A stretch of DNA of 64,000 bases from Longimicrobiales bacterium. GTDB lineage: Bacteria; Gemmatimonadota; Gemmatimonadetes; Longimicrobiales; Gaopeijiaceae. Where the stretch lies: NCBI GenBank assembly GCA_028823235.1, contig JAPKBW010000009.1, positions 1 through 64,000 of the forward strand, given 5' to 3'. Positions 1 through 8,028 of this stretch are shown here, piece by piece. The position numbers and the translations under genes are program-made. Each line of letters opens with the position of its first letter. Position 1 is the first letter of the stretch. Below the pieces are notes generated by a model, which worked only from the letters and a program-made list of their open reading frames with translations, ran no database searches and had not been told where the DNA came from.

Positions 1-2
1 CG

Positions 3-215
3 CGCCTGTCGGCAAAAGGGACCCGCCCGAGCTACCAGAATTTTTCGGGGAACGGTGTTGCAGTGGAGGCGATGTGTGCGGTCCTGCACCAGTACCGCCC
101 CGTGGCCACCAATGAGGGGGGGCATATCAGGTCTGTTTTGACCCTGAGAAAACCCCTAAAAAGAAGCCCGGTGGGAGACTTATGGGAGACTCAGCAGAGG
201 GTATGGGTCCCATAG
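3..215 (+). other. open frame entering from the window edge, unrecognised
   Basis: A reading frame open from the left edge runs about 70 codons to a TAG at 213-215. It has no start inside the window and matches no family I recognise. It ends in a small perfect inverted repeat (202-214, TATGGG-T-CCCATA) and contains a repeated GGGAGACT word near 173-192. It may be the tail of a gene in the element that carried the neighbouring integrase, or a chance open frame in GC-rich DNA. I see nothing else between 1 and 215. Confidence 0.15.
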
Positions 216-251
216 AAAAAGCCCCACAAGCTTGTAAGTGCCTGTGAGGCT
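215..251 (-). terminator. Rho-independent terminator of tRNA-Lys
   Basis: Read on the minus strand, a 12-bp stem with a few G-U pairs (arms 240-251 and 220-231, 8-nt loop) is followed by a run of five T (216-220). It lies about 15 nt past the tRNA-Lys 3' end, the normal place for a tRNA terminator. Confidence 0.75.
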
Positions 252-265
252 TAATCTTATCCAAG

Positions 266-338
266 TGACCCGGCTGGGGCTCGAACCCAGGACCTACTGA
301 TTAAAAGTCAGTTGCTCTTCCAGCTGAGCTACCGGGTC
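266..338 (-). tRNA. tRNA-Lys (anticodon TTT)
   Basis: The 73-nt minus-strand sequence folds as a complete cloverleaf. The 7-bp acceptor stem is GACCCGG/CCGGGTC with discriminator A (266), and the D-arm AGCTCAGCTGG and T-arm GGTTCGAGCCC are standard. The anticodon stem ACTGA/TCAGT encloses loop CTTTTAA, which places TTT at 303-305. CCA is not encoded. It sits between its own terminator and a decayed integrase gene, the usual setting of a tRNA used as an attachment site, and downstream of a lysine/ornithine-type biosynthetic operon. Confidence 0.95.
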
Positions 339-369
339 GTACTGTCCTAACTGCTTATTGATATTCGTG

Positions 370-879
370 TTACTGCACTGCTCGCGAGTCGCGAGAAAGG
401 GCGAAACACACGCGAGTCATCCGCATTTGGCCCTTAGGTGGCATTTCTGCACTGGAGGTCACCCTCTCGCCGTGGAGCTTCGCCAACTTCGCGACACACT
501 CCTCAAGGTCCGATTTCGCGACGATCGCATAGCGCCGATACACGGCCTCGGTCTTGTGGTCCGTTAATCTCATAGCAACCGAGCGTGGAACGCTAGCCCT
601 TTCGAGGTTCCGAGCAGCCGTGCGTCGAAGGTGGGGCACAAGGCGATCGGCAAGATCACCGTGAGCGAGGGGGCCACAGGCCTTCGCGGCCTTCTCACGA
701 GCCCTCTCCCACTCCGATCGGCAGCTCCTGATTCGCCTCCCCTTCTTGTCGTGAAATACCCACGGAATGATCTGATACGTCTCGACCTCGAGATCTCGTG
801 TGACGACCCGTCGCTCGTCTAGCAGTGCTTCCAGGTCGGGGAGTGCCGTAACCGGAAACGCTAAGCAATCCTTCGGTGG
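370..879 (-). pseudogene. tyrosine recombinase/integrase, 3' half only
   Basis: The frame is open from directly after the lysZJ stop (880-882) to a TAA at 370 and encodes the C-terminal half of a phage-type tyrosine integrase. Visible are the box-II motif HLRRTAARN, the second histidine region in altered form (DHKT where GHKT is usual) and the YRRYAIV segment with the nucleophilic tyrosine. A segment resembling family linkers (IIPWVFHDKKGRR) precedes them. The N-terminal arm-binding and core parts are missing, and no ATG, GTG or TTG start lies upstream of the catalytic motifs apart from a GTG inside box II. This is a dead remnant of an integrated element beside tRNA-Lys. Confidence 0.8.
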
Positions 880-2928
880 TCAGGTCGAGAGCACTTCCGC
901 GAGCAGCTCTCCGACACCTGCCGCGTCGTCGTCGGACATCACAATCGGCGGCAGCAACCTGAGTACCGTGCGCCCTGCTGTGAGCGCCAACACTCCCTTC
1001 TCCATGAGCGCGTGCACGTACGGCTTGGCTGGGACTCGGAGTTGGATGCCGATCATCGCGCCGACTCTTCGCACCTCTTTCACGACCTTCAGTTGACGTT
1101 CGATCGTGGGACCACAGATCGCTTCACCGACTCGATTAGCTCCTCCGATGACATCCGGGGCACTAAGCACGTCGAGCGTGGCCGCAGCCGCCGCGCACGA
1201 GAGTGGATTCCCACCGAACGTCGAGCCGTGCTGCCCGAGCTCCAGACCGATCCCCTTCCGTACGACCGTCGCGCCCAGCGGTAGACCGCCAGCAATGCTC
1301 TTCGCTAGGCAGAGGACATCCGGTACCACGCCGGAGTGCTCGAACGCGAAGAGCCGGCCCGTCCGGCCGAAGCCCGTCTGCACCTCATCGAAGACGAGCA
1401 GTGGGCCACGGGAGTCACACGCCTCACGCGCCGCCTGCAGGAACTCGGGGTCAGCCACGTGCACCCCGCCCTCTCCCTGCACCAACTCCAGAACGACGGC
1501 GGCTACCGAGTCATCGATCGCGGCCCCAAGTGCTTCCACATCGTTGTATCGGACACGCCGCACCCCACCCATCAGTGGGCCAAACGGCTCTCGATACCTT
1601 TTCTCAAAGGTCACGGACAGCGAGCCCATCGTTCTGCCGTGAAACGCCCTCAGGCACGAGACAAAGTCCGTCCGACCTGTGTGCGCCCTGGCGATCTTCA
1701 ACGCGGCCTCGACTGACTCGGTCCCTGAGTTCGACAAGAACGTCCGATCCAGCTCTTCGGGGAGCGCCCGGTGGAGTCGTTCTAGAAAACGGGTCCTGAC
1801 CGGAGTCACCAATGCTCCAGGCACGCACCAGACACTCCCGAGCTGCTCAGCTACGGCAGCTTCGAGCACAGGATGGCGATGCCCGAGTACCAGCGATCCG
1901 TTTCCGCCGACGCAGTCTATGTAGTCCCGCCCCGCCGCATCCGTGACGGTCGAACCATTCGCCGAGATGATTGCCAGTCCGCGCTTTCCATACACGTCGA
2001 GTTCGTGCGCAGCATTTCGGTCGACCCATTGTTTGTTCTCTGTCGCTCCGGTCCCAGCGTCGGCCGAGGCATCGCGGCTCGCACCCGGCTCATCGGCAGG
2101 CTCAAGGTCGAGATCGGGCGAAAGCTGGGAGCACCGCACGGTCGTTCCCGCGCCCGCCAGTGCGGCCGACACGGGAGCGGGGGCTCGGCCATCGGCGAGA
2201 TGGTACACCGGCCCGGCTCCGTCACATCCATCAAACAGCGACCGAAGCGCCCGAATTTTCCGCCGCATACGACCAGAAACCCGCCCTTCCCACTCAGGCA
2301 GGTCTCGGGCCTCTATCTCCGGGACCACTGATTCGGGATCTGTAGGGTCGGACAGAAGTCCGACTTCCTCGATGAGTGACACCACATGGGTCGCGTTGAG
2401 CTCGCGCGCGAGAAGGGCCAGCACTTCATCGTTCTCGGTGTTGAGCGCGGTACCGTCCGCTCCCACAATTGGGACGGTCAGTACCGGCACATAGCCGTCA
2501 TCCAGAAGCGTCCGCAGTAACGAGGTGTTGAGTCGCTTTGGCTTCCCGGACTGATCTCGGAGTAGAAACTTCCGCCCGTCGCGACGAATCCGGATGCCCT
2601 CGTTCTGGACGCCCTCCACGAGACCTCCATCGAGCCCGGTGAGGCCGATAGCATTCACGCCGCGCTGGCGAAGGGACTCGACGAGCCGCTTGTTTCTGAT
2701 GCCCGCGTACGACGCGAGCATCACATCGATTGCGTCATCGTCTGACAGTACACTCGTGAAGCCAGAGATCGACTCCACCACCTGAGGCGGCTTCCCTAGG
2801 GCGGTGCCCATTTTATCGCGCAGCTTGTTCGCGCCATGCAGAAGCACAAAGGGTCGCTCGAGTGATGCCAGGTCATCAGCGATCGCCGTGAGGTCCACGT
2901 CACCTCCGCCGACCTTTACGAGAAGCAT
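880..2928 (-). CDS. lysZJ: fused [LysW]-aminoadipate/glutamate kinase and [LysW]-semialdehyde aminotransferase (LysZ-LysJ)
   Basis: A two-domain 682-aa enzyme. Residues 1 to about 265 are an amino-acid kinase of the ArgB/LysZ type (start MLLVKVGGG, then the LLHGANK segment). A 30-residue acidic, low-complexity linker follows. The rest is a class III PLP aminotransferase of the ArgD/LysJ type, with motifs SNSGTESVEAALK and DEVQTGFGRTG and the PLP lysine in CLAKSIAGG. The two halves would catalyse the phosphorylation and transamination steps on the carrier-bound substrate; LysY acts between them. The ATG at 2928 is preferred over upstream starts because GGAGGAG lies just before it and the kinase fold starts there. 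It overlaps the amidotransferase stop by 13 nt. Kinase and aminotransferase are usually separate genes. Lysine versus ornithine/arginine specificity cannot be read here. Confidence 0.88.
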   Translation of the reverse strand: MLLVKVGGGDVDLTAIADDLASLERPFVLLHGANKLRDKMGTALGKPPQVVESISGFTSVLSDDDAIDVMLASYAGIRNKRLVESLRQRGVNAIGLTGLDGGLVEGVQNEGIRIRRDGRKFLLRDQSGKPKRLNTSLLRTLLDDGYVPVLTVPIVGADGTALNTENDEVLALLARELNATHVVSLIEEVGLLSDPTDPESVVPEIEARDLPEWEGRVSGRMRRKIRALRSLFDGCDGAGPVYHLADGRAPAPVSAALAGAGTTVRCSQLSPDLDLEPADEPGASRDASADAGTGATENKQWVDRNAAHELDVYGKRGLAIISANGSTVTDAAGRDYIDCVGGNGSLVLGHRHPVLEAAVAEQLGSVWCVPGALVTPVRTRFLERLHRALPEELDRTFLSNSGTESVEAALKIARAHTGRTDFVSCLRAFHGRTMGSLSVTFEKRYREPFGPLMGGVRRVRYNDVEALGAAIDDSVAAVVLELVQGEGGVHVADPEFLQAAREACDSRGPLLVFDEVQTGFGRTGRLFAFEHSGVVPDVLCLAKSIAGGLPLGATVVRKGIGLELGQHGSTFGGNPLSCAAAAATLDVLSAPDVIGGANRVGEAICGPTIERQLKVVKEVRRVGAMIGIQLRVPAKPYVHALMEKGVLALTAGRTVLRLLPPIVMSDDDAAGVGELLAEVLST

Positions 2929-3599
2929 GGTGCTCCTCCCTGCAGTCGGAAGGTGGAGCCGTTCTCGACACCGACCCACTCGGGAGACGCCTCGGCCGTG
3001 CCGATTTGTTCGGAGCAGACCAGGCGAATACCCGGACCCTGGCTCAATTCCGCACGGTGCAGCGTAAAATAGTCAGGATCTTCCGAGTACCTGCCATGGA
3101 CGTACAAATCCTGTCCGTCACTCACCACAAGGTTGAGGGCGCGCACATACTCCGAGCGAGTGGTGATGACTCCGTCGAGACGCCGCAGCGCCGCCTCAAT
3201 ATCGCCGCCCGCTCCCTCGGCAAAGCGCATGAGAAGGCGCTGAAGACGCGCGGCGCCAGTCGCACCCGGAGTGGACAGCCGGACACCCCGCAGCTCCCCG
3301 TTGAAGGCGAACGCGACCTCATCCTCCATGAACGGCATGTTGTTTTCGACTACGATGCCCTCATTACGAAATGCACTGCGGGCGTGGATGACGGCCAATG
3401 AGGTGGGTGGTAACACGAACGCGGATTCCCATATGGGCTCGACTGACCGGTACCGCTGCCACCGTCCACGCTCCCGCCAGGCGACGCCCCAGCCGTGTCC
3501 CTGATACTCGGTGCTCGACTCGCAGGCGTCGGAGAAGGACTGAATCCACGGACCGACCGCGATTGGCTCGTCCGCTTTAATCGCAAAAATACGACACAT
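2916..3599 (-). CDS. class II glutamine amidotransferase-like Ntn hydrolase (YafJ/EgtC type) in the LysW operon
   Basis: 227 aa. The family hallmarks are intact: Cys2 after the initiator Met (MCRIFAI), GHGWGVAW at 35-41, HAR at 72-74, the NNMPF region at 86-90 and the oxyanion-hole pair N100-G101. The fold hydrolyses the gamma-amide of glutamine, or in EgtC a gamma-glutamyl amide of a larger substrate. No synthase domain or ammonia-accepting partner lies beside it. It is the fourth gene of the operon, 8 nt after argC/lysY and overlapping lysZJ. Since LysW carries its substrate on the gamma-carboxyl of the terminal Glu, release of the product could be its job; this is inference. A general glutaminase role is the alternative. 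Confidence 0.85.
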   Translation of the reverse strand: MCRIFAIKADEPIAVGPWIQSFSDACESSTEYQGHGWGVAWRERGRWQRYRSVEPIWESAFVLPPTSLAVIHARSAFRNEGIVVENNMPFMEDEVAFAFNGELRGVRLSTPGATGAARLQRLLMRFAEGAGGDIEAALRRLDGVITTRSEYVRALNLVVSDGQDLYVHGRYSEDPDYFTLHRAELSQGPGIRLVCSEQIGTAEASPEWVGVENGSTFRLQGGAPCFS

Positions 3600-3607
3600 A
3601 TCAGCAC

Positions 3608-4645
3608 TCAGACCGGGTGCAGGCCGGGGAAGCTCAAGCCAGCAGTCTCATCCCACCCCATCATGAGATTCATGGCCTGAACCGCCTGTCCGGCGGATCC
3701 ACGCACCAGATTGTCGATGGCCGCTACGACGACGAGTCGGTTGGAGCGCGGGTCGAGCTCGAAGCCGATGTCACAGAAATTCGTGCCAGCCAGAAGCTTG
3801 GGCTCGGGGAACCGATAAGGACCGGACCGCTCCGACACGAGTCGCACGAAGGGCTCTTCAGCATACCGCTCACGGTAGAGGCGCCACACGTCTCGCTGAG
3901 TCAGGGCCTCATTCAGGAATACGTGTGCCAGCACCGCCGCCCCACGCACCATGTCGATGGCGGACACGCTCATGTGCACCTGAGCCGATCCCGAGCGACC
4001 GAGCGCCGCTTCGATTTCTGCGGCGTGACGATGCCCCGTCGCCTTGTACGGTCGGACCACGCCCGACCGCACGGGATGATGAGAGCCCGCGTTTGGGACT
4101 GCCCCACCCTCACTGGACCCGACCTTTACGTCGAGCACGGTGCGATCTCGGTGGACGACCCCAGCCTCGAACAGTGGAAGAAGTGCAAGGATGGATACCG
4201 TGGCGTTGCACCCACCCGTCGCGACGCGCTCCGCACCACGAAGTGCCTCCCGATTCAGTTCGGGCAGACCGTAGATGAACGTGGGCAGTAGGTCCGGTCG
4301 AGGATGAGTCCCGTAGTGCTCCTCATACAGAGAGATATCGTCTAGGCGGAAGTCCGCGCTCATGTCGACGATGCGGTCCGCTCGTCCCGACAGATCATCC
4401 CAGCGCTCGGAGGCTTCCCCGTGCGGCAGCCCGAGAAAGAGAACGTCACTGTGGGGGACGTCCTCCGGAGCGCAGAATGTCAGATCGGTCGAGCCACGTA
4501 GATTCGGATGAGCCTTGCTTACCGGCCGCCCCGCCAGCCGTCGCGACGTCACCCCCGCCACAGTGACTTCCGGGTGGGCCAGCAGCAGCCGCAGCAATTC
4601 CCCGCCGCCATAGCCCGAGCCTCCAAGGATCGACACGTGGGTCAT
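3608..4645 (-). CDS. lysY: N-acetyl-gamma-glutamyl-phosphate reductase family protein (ArgC/LysY)
   Basis: 345 aa, the normal family length. It begins with a Rossmann NADP motif (GGSGYGGGEL), has the catalytic cysteine in GGCNATVS and the histidine-rich HHPVRSG/HRHAAEI segments of this reductase. In LysW systems this enzyme reduces the carrier-bound acyl phosphate to the semialdehyde. The ATG at 4645 overlaps the lysX stop as ATGA, which settles the start over an in-frame codon 18 nt upstream. The LysY assignment rests on the operon; by sequence alone it could equally be called argC. Confidence 0.88.
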   Translation of the reverse strand: MTHVSILGGSGYGGGELLRLLLAHPEVTVAGVTSRRLAGRPVSKAHPNLRGSTDLTFCAPEDVPHSDVLFLGLPHGEASERWDDLSGRADRIVDMSADFRLDDISLYEEHYGTHPRPDLLPTFIYGLPELNREALRGAERVATGGCNATVSILALLPLFEAGVVHRDRTVLDVKVGSSEGGAVPNAGSHHPVRSGVVRPYKATGHRHAAEIEAALGRSGSAQVHMSVSAIDMVRGAAVLAHVFLNEALTQRDVWRLYRERYAEEPFVRLVSERSGPYRFPEPKLLAGTNFCDIGFELDPRSNRLVVVAAIDNLVRGSAGQAVQAMNLMMGWDETAGLSFPGLHPV

Positions 4646-5544
4646 TCGTGCACGCCTCCGCACATACCGAGCACGGCTGCGGCCATCAGACCTGGAATGT
4701 CCACGCCGGTTGAGTCGACTGAGTTCCGAAACTCCATCGTCGCGTTGACCTCGTTGACTTGATAACCGTCGCTGGTCTCGAACAGGTCAACCGCGACCAT
4801 ACCACCGCCAACCGCGTGCGCGGCTGCCACCGAGGTCGCTGCGAGGTCGGCATCGACCTCGCGCCCCTCGGCCGAAGCACCAAGCGCTGTGTTCGTCCGC
4901 CAGCCGGTGGAGCGACGGGTGATTGCCGCAACACAGCGATCGCCGATCACGAAGGCTCGGACGTCGCTGCCACCGGTCTCGACGAACCTTTGTAGATAGG
5001 TGACCGCATGCGGTGCACCGCCGATGGCCTCCTTATGCTCGAGGGCCAGCTCGAGTGCATCACGATCATTCACTTTCCCGATCAGGCGCCCCCACGACCC
5101 GATCACTGGCTTCACCACGAGCGGATATCCGATCTCGGCGGCGGCCGCGAGTCCGGACTCGGGTGCGAACGCAATCGACGCACTGAGCGTGGCCACCTCG
5201 GCTGCGAGGAGCGCAATCGTAGTCCGTGCCTTGTCACCACAGGTCTCGATCACCTGGCCCGAGTTCACGGGACGCCCACCACAGCTCTCGAGCCAATGGG
5301 CCAGCACAGCGTTTCTCCACTGGCTCTTTGAGCGAAGAAGAACTGCATCACACACCGGGATCACGGAAGGCCAGCTAGCAAGATCTCCACCGATCCGACG
5401 GTCATCGACCACGGTCAGCTCGACCCCACGAGCCACAAAGGCCTGCCTGAGCATTTTTTCCTCAGGCCGCAGCCCCGAGCACACGAGGACGACAGACGGG
5501 CCGGGCGACCCGGGCGCACCCCGTCCCTCAGTCGCCTCGGTCAC
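4642..5544 (-). CDS. lysX: LysW-substrate ligase, ATP-grasp (LysX/ArgX, RimK-like)
   Basis: 300 aa ATP-grasp ligase. It shows the nucleotide-binding lysine in YPLVVKPVIGSWGR, the QRFVE strand and the metal-binding NEVNATMEF segment that is typical of LysX. It attaches alpha-aminoadipate (lysine route) or glutamate (ornithine/arginine route) to the gamma-carboxyl of the C-terminal glutamate of LysW. The GTG start overlaps the lysW stop (TAGTG) and lies directly after a GGGGTGAG stretch that can act as ribosome-binding site. I cannot assign the substrate from the residues visible. Confidence 0.88.
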   Translation of the reverse strand: MTEATEGRGAPGSPGPSVVLVCSGLRPEEKMLRQAFVARGVELTVVDDRRIGGDLASWPSVIPVCDAVLLRSKSQWRNAVLAHWLESCGGRPVNSGQVIETCGDKARTTIALLAAEVATLSASIAFAPESGLAAAAEIGYPLVVKPVIGSWGRLIGKVNDRDALELALEHKEAIGGAPHAVTYLQRFVETGGSDVRAFVIGDRCVAAITRRSTGWRTNTALGASAEGREVDADLAATSVAAAHAVGGGMVAVDLFETSDGYQVNEVNATMEFRNSVDSTGVDIPGLMAAAVLGMCGGVHE

Positions 5545-5726
5545 TACTCACCCCAGTCCTCGGCGGACATGGGAGCCTCGGCGAGCACAATGGTGGGAAG
5601 AAGTTGCGTGACTTCCAGCTCACAACCGCAGTCGTCGCAGTCGATCAGCTCACCCAACATCGCGTCGGACGGTGCGTCGAGGGCGCCCGCGCAGACGGGA
5701 CATTCAAGAGAGGTGGCAACAGACAT
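5544..5726 (-). CDS. lysW: amino-group carrier protein LysW
   Basis: A 60-aa acidic protein. Two CxxC pairs (C9/C12 and C30/C33) form the zinc site, and it ends in the diagnostic EDWGE tail whose last glutamate is the covalent attachment point. The ATG at 5726 is chosen because GGAG lies about 6 nt upstream and the family starts just before the first CxxC; a GTG 24 nt upstream would add an unconserved leader. First gene of the operon, opposite the ACT regulator. Confidence 0.93.
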   Translation of the reverse strand: MSVATSLECPVCAGALDAPSDAMLGELIDCDDCGCELEVTQLLPTIVLAEAPMSAEDWGE

Positions 5727-5794
5727 CGGAGGCTCCAGTGCAGGATTCACAGTTCATTCGGAGCGGGATGATGGACACAACCGTGACGGACACG

Positions 5795-5850
5795 AAGGAA
5801 TCAAGTAAAATCACATATACTTCACAGATTTTGTTTGGTATCGCACATTT
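5795..5850. promoter_or_regulatory. AT-rich divergent control region of lysW operon and ACT regulator
   Basis: The 124-bp gap between the divergent starts contains the only strongly AT-rich patch nearby. It holds a direct repeat TCACA-N6-TCACA (5811-5815, 5822-5826) enclosing a TATACT hexamer (5816-5821). The repeat is a candidate operator for the adjacent ACT regulator. No convincing -35 boxes are seen. The regulator start has no Shine-Dalgarno sequence. Confidence 0.35.
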
Positions 5851-6492
5851 ATGAAAAAAATATCAGACGCGGTCGCGGAGATCGTCGCAAACGACTGGGT
5901 ACTCAAGGTCGGTCTCGCAAAACGGCTCATGAATCTGAGTCAGGTGGCCCGCCACATTCACGCGACGGTCGAGGCACGCACCCAGAAGAGCGTGGAGGGC
6001 GGGGCAATCACCATGGCCCTGTCACGTCTGCGCGACGACCTGCCTCCACTCGATGACAAGCTTGGAATCGGACTGGCCGATCGAGTCACAGTCCAGAGAG
6101 GCTTGGCGGTCCTCACCTTCGCCAACACCCCGGAGGTGCATGTGGGCCTCCTCACACTGCAGCAGCGGGTCCGTGAGCGGGACCGTCACCTGACGCTCAC
6201 AGAGGGCATACGTGAAATCACCCTCATCATCGACGAGAGTCAGCTGGACACTGTCTACAAGACGGTAGGCCGCCGCCCCCAGCGGATCAGTCCGGGAATC
6301 GCGAGCCTCTCGGTCTCACTGACAGAGGAGAATCTCGCGACACCAGGCATCCTCTATCGGCTCCTTCAACCCCTCGCGCTTCAGGGCGTGAACCTCGCGG
6401 AGGTCGCGTCGACGACGAGCGAATTCCACGTCTACATCGATGAGGCTGACGTGATGCTGGCACTCGAATCGTTGTACGCCGCGTTTCGGTGA
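5851..6492 (+). CDS. ACT-domain regulator of amino-acid metabolism (COG2150-like)
   Basis: 213 aa. Residues 1 to about 70 are helical and HTH-like (segment NLSQVARHIHATVE). The C-terminal part (about 140-213) reads as an ACT domain of the aspartokinase type, with pattern LSVSLTEENLATPG, then GVNLAEVAST, then EFHVYIDEAD. ACT domains sense amino acids, so this is a plausible feedback regulator of the divergently transcribed LysW operon; that link is inferred from position. The ATG at 5851 has no clear ribosome-binding site. Confidence 0.7.
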   Translation: MKKISDAVAEIVANDWVLKVGLAKRLMNLSQVARHIHATVEARTQKSVEGGAITMALSRLRDDLPPLDDKLGIGLADRVTVQRGLAVLTFANTPEVHVGLLTLQQRVRERDRHLTLTEGIREITLIIDESQLDTVYKTVGRRPQRISPGIASLSVSLTEENLATPGILYRLLQPLALQGVNLAEVASTTSEFHVYIDEADVMLALESLYAAFR

Positions 6493-6740
6493 GTTCTCTC
6501 ATCTCCGCTACGCGCGACCACGCCCGAGCCACACCCAACCCTAGACACGGCGCTCGAGGCCGAAGCCCTGCACGCTTCACGTCAGAGGTGACCGAAAGGA
6601 CGTGTCGGGTGCGCTGATCGGATTCCTAGTCACGATCGCGTGATAAGCACAGCCAGAGATCGTGAGATAGTGGGAGCCGGAGCCAGAACGCCTCGCTACA
6701 TTCTCACGGCCGTACTTCCCGCCACATCATCGCAGTTTCC

Positions 6741-8012
6741 ATGAGCCCATCAGAACAGAGAACCCCGCTTCGGCGCGCGCTGATCATCACTGCGCTGATC
6801 GCTTCTGGCGAAGCGGTTTTCCTGCTCCCGTTCGTTCTGGCTCGTGTTTTCCGACCGACCTTCCTCGATGTCTTCGGGGTCACCAACCTCGAGCTCGGAA
6901 CGGCGTTCTCGTTCTACGGGATCGTGGCCATGGCAGCCTACTTTGCCGGTGGCCCGCTCGCCGATCGTTTCCCTGCCCGACGCCTCATGACCGCGGCGCT
7001 CATCGCGACGGGTCTCGGCGGTGTGGTCCTCGCGGGGATCCCATCGCTCTCGGTCATGAAAGCTCTCTGGGGCGTTTGGGGACTCACCACGATTCTCCTC
7101 TTCTGGGCTGCCATGCTCCGGGCCACGCGGGAGTGGGGCGGCACCGCCGCACAGGGTCGGGCGTACGGGCTACTCGACGGAGGACGGGGCCTCCTCGCCG
7201 CCGTGATCGCTTCCTTTTCAGTCCTGGTCTTTGCAACGATGCTGCCGAGCGATGTCGCATCGGCTACGGCGGCCGAGCGGGCTGCCGCGTTCCGCGCAGT
7301 CATCTGGGTTTTCACAGGCATGACACTCGTGATCGCAGCCTTCGTGTGGATCGTCGTGCCGGACATGGCACCCGATGCGGACACCGAGGCTCCGCCGAAG
7401 CTCTCACTGCTGGGCGTGAGCAAGGCCTGCCGGATGCCTGCCGTCTGGCTGCAAGCAATCATCGTGGTATGCGCCTACGTCAGCTACAAGGCGACAGATG
7501 ACTTCTCGTTGATGGCCCGAGACGCTCTGGACTTCAATGAGGTGCAGGCCTCGGGGATCGGAACGCTCTCCTTCTGGATCAGAGCAGTCGTGGCGGTCGC
7601 TGCCGGATATCTAGGCGACCGGGTGGACTCCTCGAAAGTGATCCTCTGGGGCTTCGCTCTGGTGATCGGAGGAAGTCTTGTGATCGCCTCGGGGATCCTC
7701 GTGCCGGGAGTCGCCTGGATGCTGATCACCACGATCGTCACGACGAGCGTCGGTATCTACGCGCTCCGGGGCGTCTACTTCGCACTGCTCGCCGAAGGGT
7801 CTGTACCACTGGCTTTCACCGGCAGTGCTATCGGATTGGTGTCCGTTGTCGGATTCACGCCCGACGTATTCATGGGCCCTTTGATGGGGATCCTGCTCGA
7901 CAATTCACCCGGGCTCCAGGGACATCAGCACGTGTTCGCAGCGGTTGCGATCTTCGGCGTCGTGGGCCTCGCTGCCACAGCGATGTTCCGCAGAATCACT
8001 CAGGTTTCCTGA
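6741..8012 (+). CDS. major facilitator superfamily transporter
   Basis: 423 aa with about 12 hydrophobic segments and the MFS loop 2-3 signature in the form GGPLADRFPARRL. It belongs to the inner membrane; the substrate is unknown. It stands alone on the plus strand: the 248 bp before it (6493-6740) hold no gene or clear promoter, and it ends 16 bp from the convergent M20 peptidase gene. No Shine-Dalgarno sequence is visible at the ATG. Confidence 0.85.
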   Translation: MSPSEQRTPLRRALIITALIASGEAVFLLPFVLARVFRPTFLDVFGVTNLELGTAFSFYGIVAMAAYFAGGPLADRFPARRLMTAALIATGLGGVVLAGIPSLSVMKALWGVWGLTTILLFWAAMLRATREWGGTAAQGRAYGLLDGGRGLLAAVIASFSVLVFATMLPSDVASATAAERAAAFRAVIWVFTGMTLVIAAFVWIVVPDMAPDADTEAPPKLSLLGVSKACRMPAVWLQAIIVVCAYVSYKATDDFSLMARDALDFNEVQASGIGTLSFWIRAVVAVAAGYLGDRVDSSKVILWGFALVIGGSLVIASGILVPGVAWMLITTIVTTSVGIYALRGVYFALLAEGSVPLAFTGSAIGLVSVVGFTPDVFMGPLMGILLDNSPGLQGHQHVFAAVAIFGVVGLAATAMFRRITQVS

Positions 8013-8028
8013 AGCACCCATCACAAGG

